64,000 bases of DNA, from positions 744,001-808,000 of the forward strand of contig NZ_AFBG01000019.1 in the NCBI RefSeq assembly GCF_000204195.1, written 5' to 3'. The stretch comes from Acidovorax radicis N35. Its GTDB lineage: Bacteria; Pseudomonadota; Gammaproteobacteria; Burkholderiales; Burkholderiaceae_C. The position numbers and the translations under genes were made by a program. Under the pieces are notes generated by a model, which saw only the letters and a list, made by a program, of their open reading frames with translations, had not been told where the DNA came from and searched no databases. This document shows, piece after piece, positions 61,690 through 64,000 of this stretch; position 1 is the stretch's first letter, and every line of letters begins with the position of its first letter.

Positions 61690-63372
61690 TCACTGCGCCT
61701 GCATGGCATGGGCGCGGCCTGCGTCCCCCGCAGTCAACGCCAGAAAGTGATGCACCACGGGCCGCTCCGCTCCCTGGTGAAACCGCAGCGCCTCCGCCTG
61801 CAGGTCCGCATCGGCCTTGGACACGCGGTGGTGCTGGCGCAAATGCTCCGCCCAGGACTCGACCAAAAACCACTCGATCACGCGGCCCGGCTCGCCGGTG
61901 CGTTCGGCCACGCCCCAGGCGTAGGCGCCGTCGCGGCGGCGTTCCTGGGACAGGCGCTGCATGGCCTGCAGGAAGGCGGGCAGGTCGGGCTTGGCGATGC
62001 GGTATTCGATCTGCACCATCACCGGGCCCCGGTCGTGCGCCACGGGCTCGGCCAGCAGGGGCTCGGGCCAGTGGTTGGACGGCTGCAGGTCGGCCTCGCC
62101 GGTGGGCAGTTTCACGCGGTGAAAGATGAGCGACGCCATCACCAGCCCGGCCGCGCCCATCAGCAGCGTGACCGGCAGGCCGGCCTGCCCCGCGATGAGG
62201 CCCCAGCCCAGGCTGCCCGCGGCCATCGCGCCGTTGAAGACCATGAGGTAGATGGCCAGGCCGCGGCCGCGCACCCAGTTGGGCAGCACGGCCTGGGCCA
62301 CGCCGTTGAGGGTGGTCAGCGCGATGATCCAGCCCAGGCCCAGCACCAGCATCAGCGCCACGGCGGCCCACTGGGGCGGGGCCACGGTCAGCACGCCCAT
62401 GACGGCAGCGGTGAGCAGCGAGGCCAGCAGCACCAGGCCGTCGGTGTCGAGACGTTTGCGCAAACGGGGCAGCAGCACGGCGCCCAGGATGGCGCCCGCG
62501 CCCACGGCGCCCAGCATCACACCGTAAAAGCCTGCCGAGCCGCCCAGCATGCGGCGCGCCACCAGCGGCAGCAGCGCCCAGACGGAGCTGGCGAACAGGA
62601 AGAACACGGCCGCGCGCAGCAGCACCACATGCAGCTCACGGCTGGCGCGGGCGTAGCGCACGCCGGCGCGGAAGGCGCCGAAGAACTGCTCGTTCAAACC
62701 CGACGCCTCGGCCTTCGGGCGCTTCCACCACAGCAGCGCGGCGATCACGAACACATAGCTCAGCACGTCCAGGCCGTAGGCCATGGCCGCGCCGAAGCTG
62801 GCCAGCAGCAGGCCGCCCGCCGCAGGGCCGATGGCGCGTGCGATGTTGATGCCCAGCGAGTTGAGCGCCACGGCGCTCTTGAGCTCGCTGCGCGGCACCA
62901 GCTCGGGCACGATGGACTGCCAGGTAGGGCCCATGAGCGCAGCGCCGATGCCGCCCACGAAGGTCAGCGCCACCAGCCACTCCACCGTCAGCGTGTGGGT
63001 GTTGGCCAGTATGAGCAGCGTGCCGCTGACGGCCGCGAGCAGCACCTGCACGCCGATGAGGAAACGGCGGCGGTCCAGGATGTCCGACAGCACGCCTGCT
63101 GGGATGGCGAGCAGAAAGACGGGCAGCGTGGCGGCGGTCTGGATCAGCGCGACCGCGGTGGGGCTGGACGAGAGCTCGGTCACCATCCAGGCGCTGGCGA
63201 CGTCGCGCATGAAGCTGCCGATGTTGCCCAGCACGGTGGCGGCCCACAGCACCGCGAAGACGGGAATGGCCAGCGGCGCGAAGCTGCCGGAAGCCACCGG
63301 AACAGCCGATGCCGGCGCCGGCGCTGCAGCAGCGGGGGTGTGGTGGTGATGATCGTGTTGGTTATCCGGCAT
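61690..63372 (-). CDS. MFS transporter with C-terminal ABM-like domain (MFS_3)
   Basis: A 560-residue fusion. An N-terminal His-rich segment (DNQHDHHHHTP) precedes about 12 membrane helices of the MFS_3/EntS-like type (RDVASAWMVTELSSSPTAVA; SLGINIARAIGPAAGGLLL). From about residue 450 a soluble domain resembling antibiotic biosynthesis monooxygenases follows (VMVQIEYRIAKPDLPAFLQA, WFLVESWAEHLRQHHRVSKA). The fusion is known in MFS_3 proteins; its role is unclear. Start at 63372 overlaps the DoxX gene stop by 11 bases. Confidence 0.88.
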   Translation of the reverse strand: MPDNQHDHHHHTPAAAAPAPASAVPVASGSFAPLAIPVFAVLWAATVLGNIGSFMRDVASAWMVTELSSSPTAVALIQTAATLPVFLLAIPAGVLSDILDRRRFLIGVQVLLAAVSGTLLILANTHTLTVEWLVALTFVGGIGAALMGPTWQSIVPELVPRSELKSAVALNSLGINIARAIGPAAGGLLLASFGAAMAYGLDVLSYVFVIAALLWWKRPKAEASGLNEQFFGAFRAGVRYARASRELHVVLLRAAVFFLFASSVWALLPLVARRMLGGSAGFYGVMLGAVGAGAILGAVLLPRLRKRLDTDGLVLLASLLTAAVMGVLTVAPPQWAAVALMLVLGLGWIIALTTLNGVAQAVLPNWVRGRGLAIYLMVFNGAMAAGSLGWGLIAGQAGLPVTLLMGAAGLVMASLIFHRVKLPTGEADLQPSNHWPEPLLAEPVAHDRGPVMVQIEYRIAKPDLPAFLQAMQRLSQERRRDGAYAWGVAERTGEPGRVIEWFLVESWAEHLRQHHRVSKADADLQAEALRFHQGAERPVVHHFLALTAGDAGRAHAMQAQ

Positions 63373-63778
63373 GGTGGCCTCCGAGGTCGTGCCAGGCGAC
63401 GAGCAGCATGCCGCCCACCAGGCCCCAATGTTCAAAGAATGCGTTGGCGCTGCGCTGCCGATCGGCGGGCGGCGCGGCCCAGAAGCGGTCTGCCAGCAAG
63501 GCGGCAAACACGGTGAAGCCCGCCAGGGCCAGCGCCCCCAGCCAGCGGTACCAGCCCGACAGGATGAGCGCCGAAGCCCCGAGCTGCAGCACCAGCGTGG
63601 CAGCAGCGATGGGCGCGGCGGGCGCCAGGCCGAGCGAACGCACCTCGGCCACGGCCCCGGCAAAGTCACGGGCCTTGCCGATGCCGCCCTGCAGGTACGC
63701 GGCGCACAGGCACAGCAGCGCCAGCGTCTGCACCCAGGGCGCGGTGGCGGCGGTTTGCAATGTGTGCTGCACCGTCAC
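63362..63778 (-). CDS. DoxX family membrane protein
   Basis: A 138-residue protein with four predicted helices: LALLCLCAAYLQGGIGKARD, AAPIAAATLVLQLGASALIL, WLGALALAGFTVFAALLAD and HWGLVGGMLLVAWHD. The helix 1 GGIGK and the FFEHWGLVGG end fit DoxX. A GTG start at 63778 overlaps the preceding stop (GTGA), indicating coupling; a TTG at 63811 is less likely. Function of this subgroup is unknown; relatives sit in thiosulfate:quinone oxidoreductase or redox-defence complexes. Confidence 0.8.
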   Translation of the reverse strand: MTVQHTLQTAATAPWVQTLALLCLCAAYLQGGIGKARDFAGAVAEVRSLGLAPAAPIAAATLVLQLGASALILSGWYRWLGALALAGFTVFAALLADRFWAAPPADRQRSANAFFEHWGLVGGMLLVAWHDLGGHHAG

Positions 63779-64000
63779 ACCGCCCAGCAGGCGCAGCCGA
63801 GCGCACCCCAAAAGCCCTGCAGGTCAGACACGGGGAGCTTGCTGCTCCAGGCCGTGGCATGGGCGTGGCCGTGCAGGTTGCAGTCGCTGGCACAGCCGCA
63901 GTTCGCCGCCGCATTGCGCAGCACGGCCTGCAGGGGCGCGCCGTCCGGCCCTCCCGGGGCGCCCCAGGCGCCGTAGCCGCCGAAGGTGCGCACGGGCGAC
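63775..64000 (-). CDS. C-terminus of an unrecognised Cys/His-rich protein (cut by window edge)
   Basis: The frame is open from the right end of the window to a TGA at 63775 and so covers at least 74 codons. It contains NCGCASDCNLHGHAHATAW and ends WGALGCACWAV, with six Cys and several His residues that could bind metal. I do not recognise the family. Overlap of its stop with the DoxX start shows that it belongs to the DoxX-MFS operon. Confidence 0.6.
   Translation of the reverse strand, partial: SPVRTFGGYGAWGAPGGPDGAPLQAVLRNAAANCGCASDCNLHGHAHATAWSSKLPVSDLQGFWGALGCACWAV

Noticed and set aside
1..64000. tRNA, rRNA, riboswitch or prophage elements
   Set aside because: No cloverleaf, rRNA, T-box/SAM-type leader or integrase sequence was recognised; the methionine genes show MetR boxes rather than a SAM riboswitch.

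Overview
The window is high-GC DNA (roughly two thirds G+C by eye) with the gene content of a beta-proteobacterium of the Comamonadaceae (Acidovorax-like). The evidence is three Bug/TctC-type periplasmic receptors, several LivK-type receptors, many LysR regulators, a phasin-type PHA system protein, and two families of short dispersed repeats lying between and inside genes. There are no rRNA or tRNA genes, CRISPR arrays, transposases or phage genes that I can see. This is a chromosomal catabolic and regulatory region whose only apparent mobile-like content is the small repeats.

Layout. 1-7.7 kb: the end of a DUF4394 lipoprotein gene, a chemoreceptor, a Crp/Fnr regulator divergent from an orphan ABC receptor, and a gspA-gspB pair. 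7.9-16.7 kb: a CoA ligase plus a full liv-type ABC importer (livG, H, M, receptor, livF) and a PaaK-like CoA ligase, with repeats in the gaps. 17.1-21.9 kb: two Bug receptors, a GyrI-like protein, DUF1840 and a cyclopropane fatty acid synthase. 21.9-29.0 kb: a compact operon for aerobic CoA-dependent 2-aminobenzoate (anthranilate) degradation with its own MarR regulator. 28.9-41 kb: housekeeping and accessory genes (EamA exporter with Lrp regulator, arsC, MFS, tag, putative aminopeptidase, PHA protein, nitroreductase, ornithine cyclodeaminase family, HMG-CoA lyase family, acyl-CoA-binding protein, wax ester synthase/DGAT). 41-47.4 kb: two LysR units, the second facing an operon ending in a D-tartrate dehydratase. 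47.5-51.3 kb: a folate-independent methionine synthase module (mesD, mesX, FMN reductase) divergent from a MetR-like regulator with a good MetR box. 51.2-64 kb: tannase/feruloyl esterase family protein, LuxR regulator, M14- and M20-type hydrolases, argE-like gene, orphan ABC receptor, molybdopterin oxidoreductase, MFS-ABM fusion, DoxX protein and a cut-off Cys/His-rich ORF.

Most notable: (i) the mesD-mesX-flavin reductase-metR-like module; (ii) the anthranilate CoA pathway operon with a MarR-type operator over its promoter; (iii) an AT-rich palindromic repeat family with ten recognised copies, three of them translated in frame inside genes; (iv) a shared TTGTC-N8-GACAA palindrome in front of the Crp/Fnr-receptor pair and the ligase-liv operon, suggesting one regulon.
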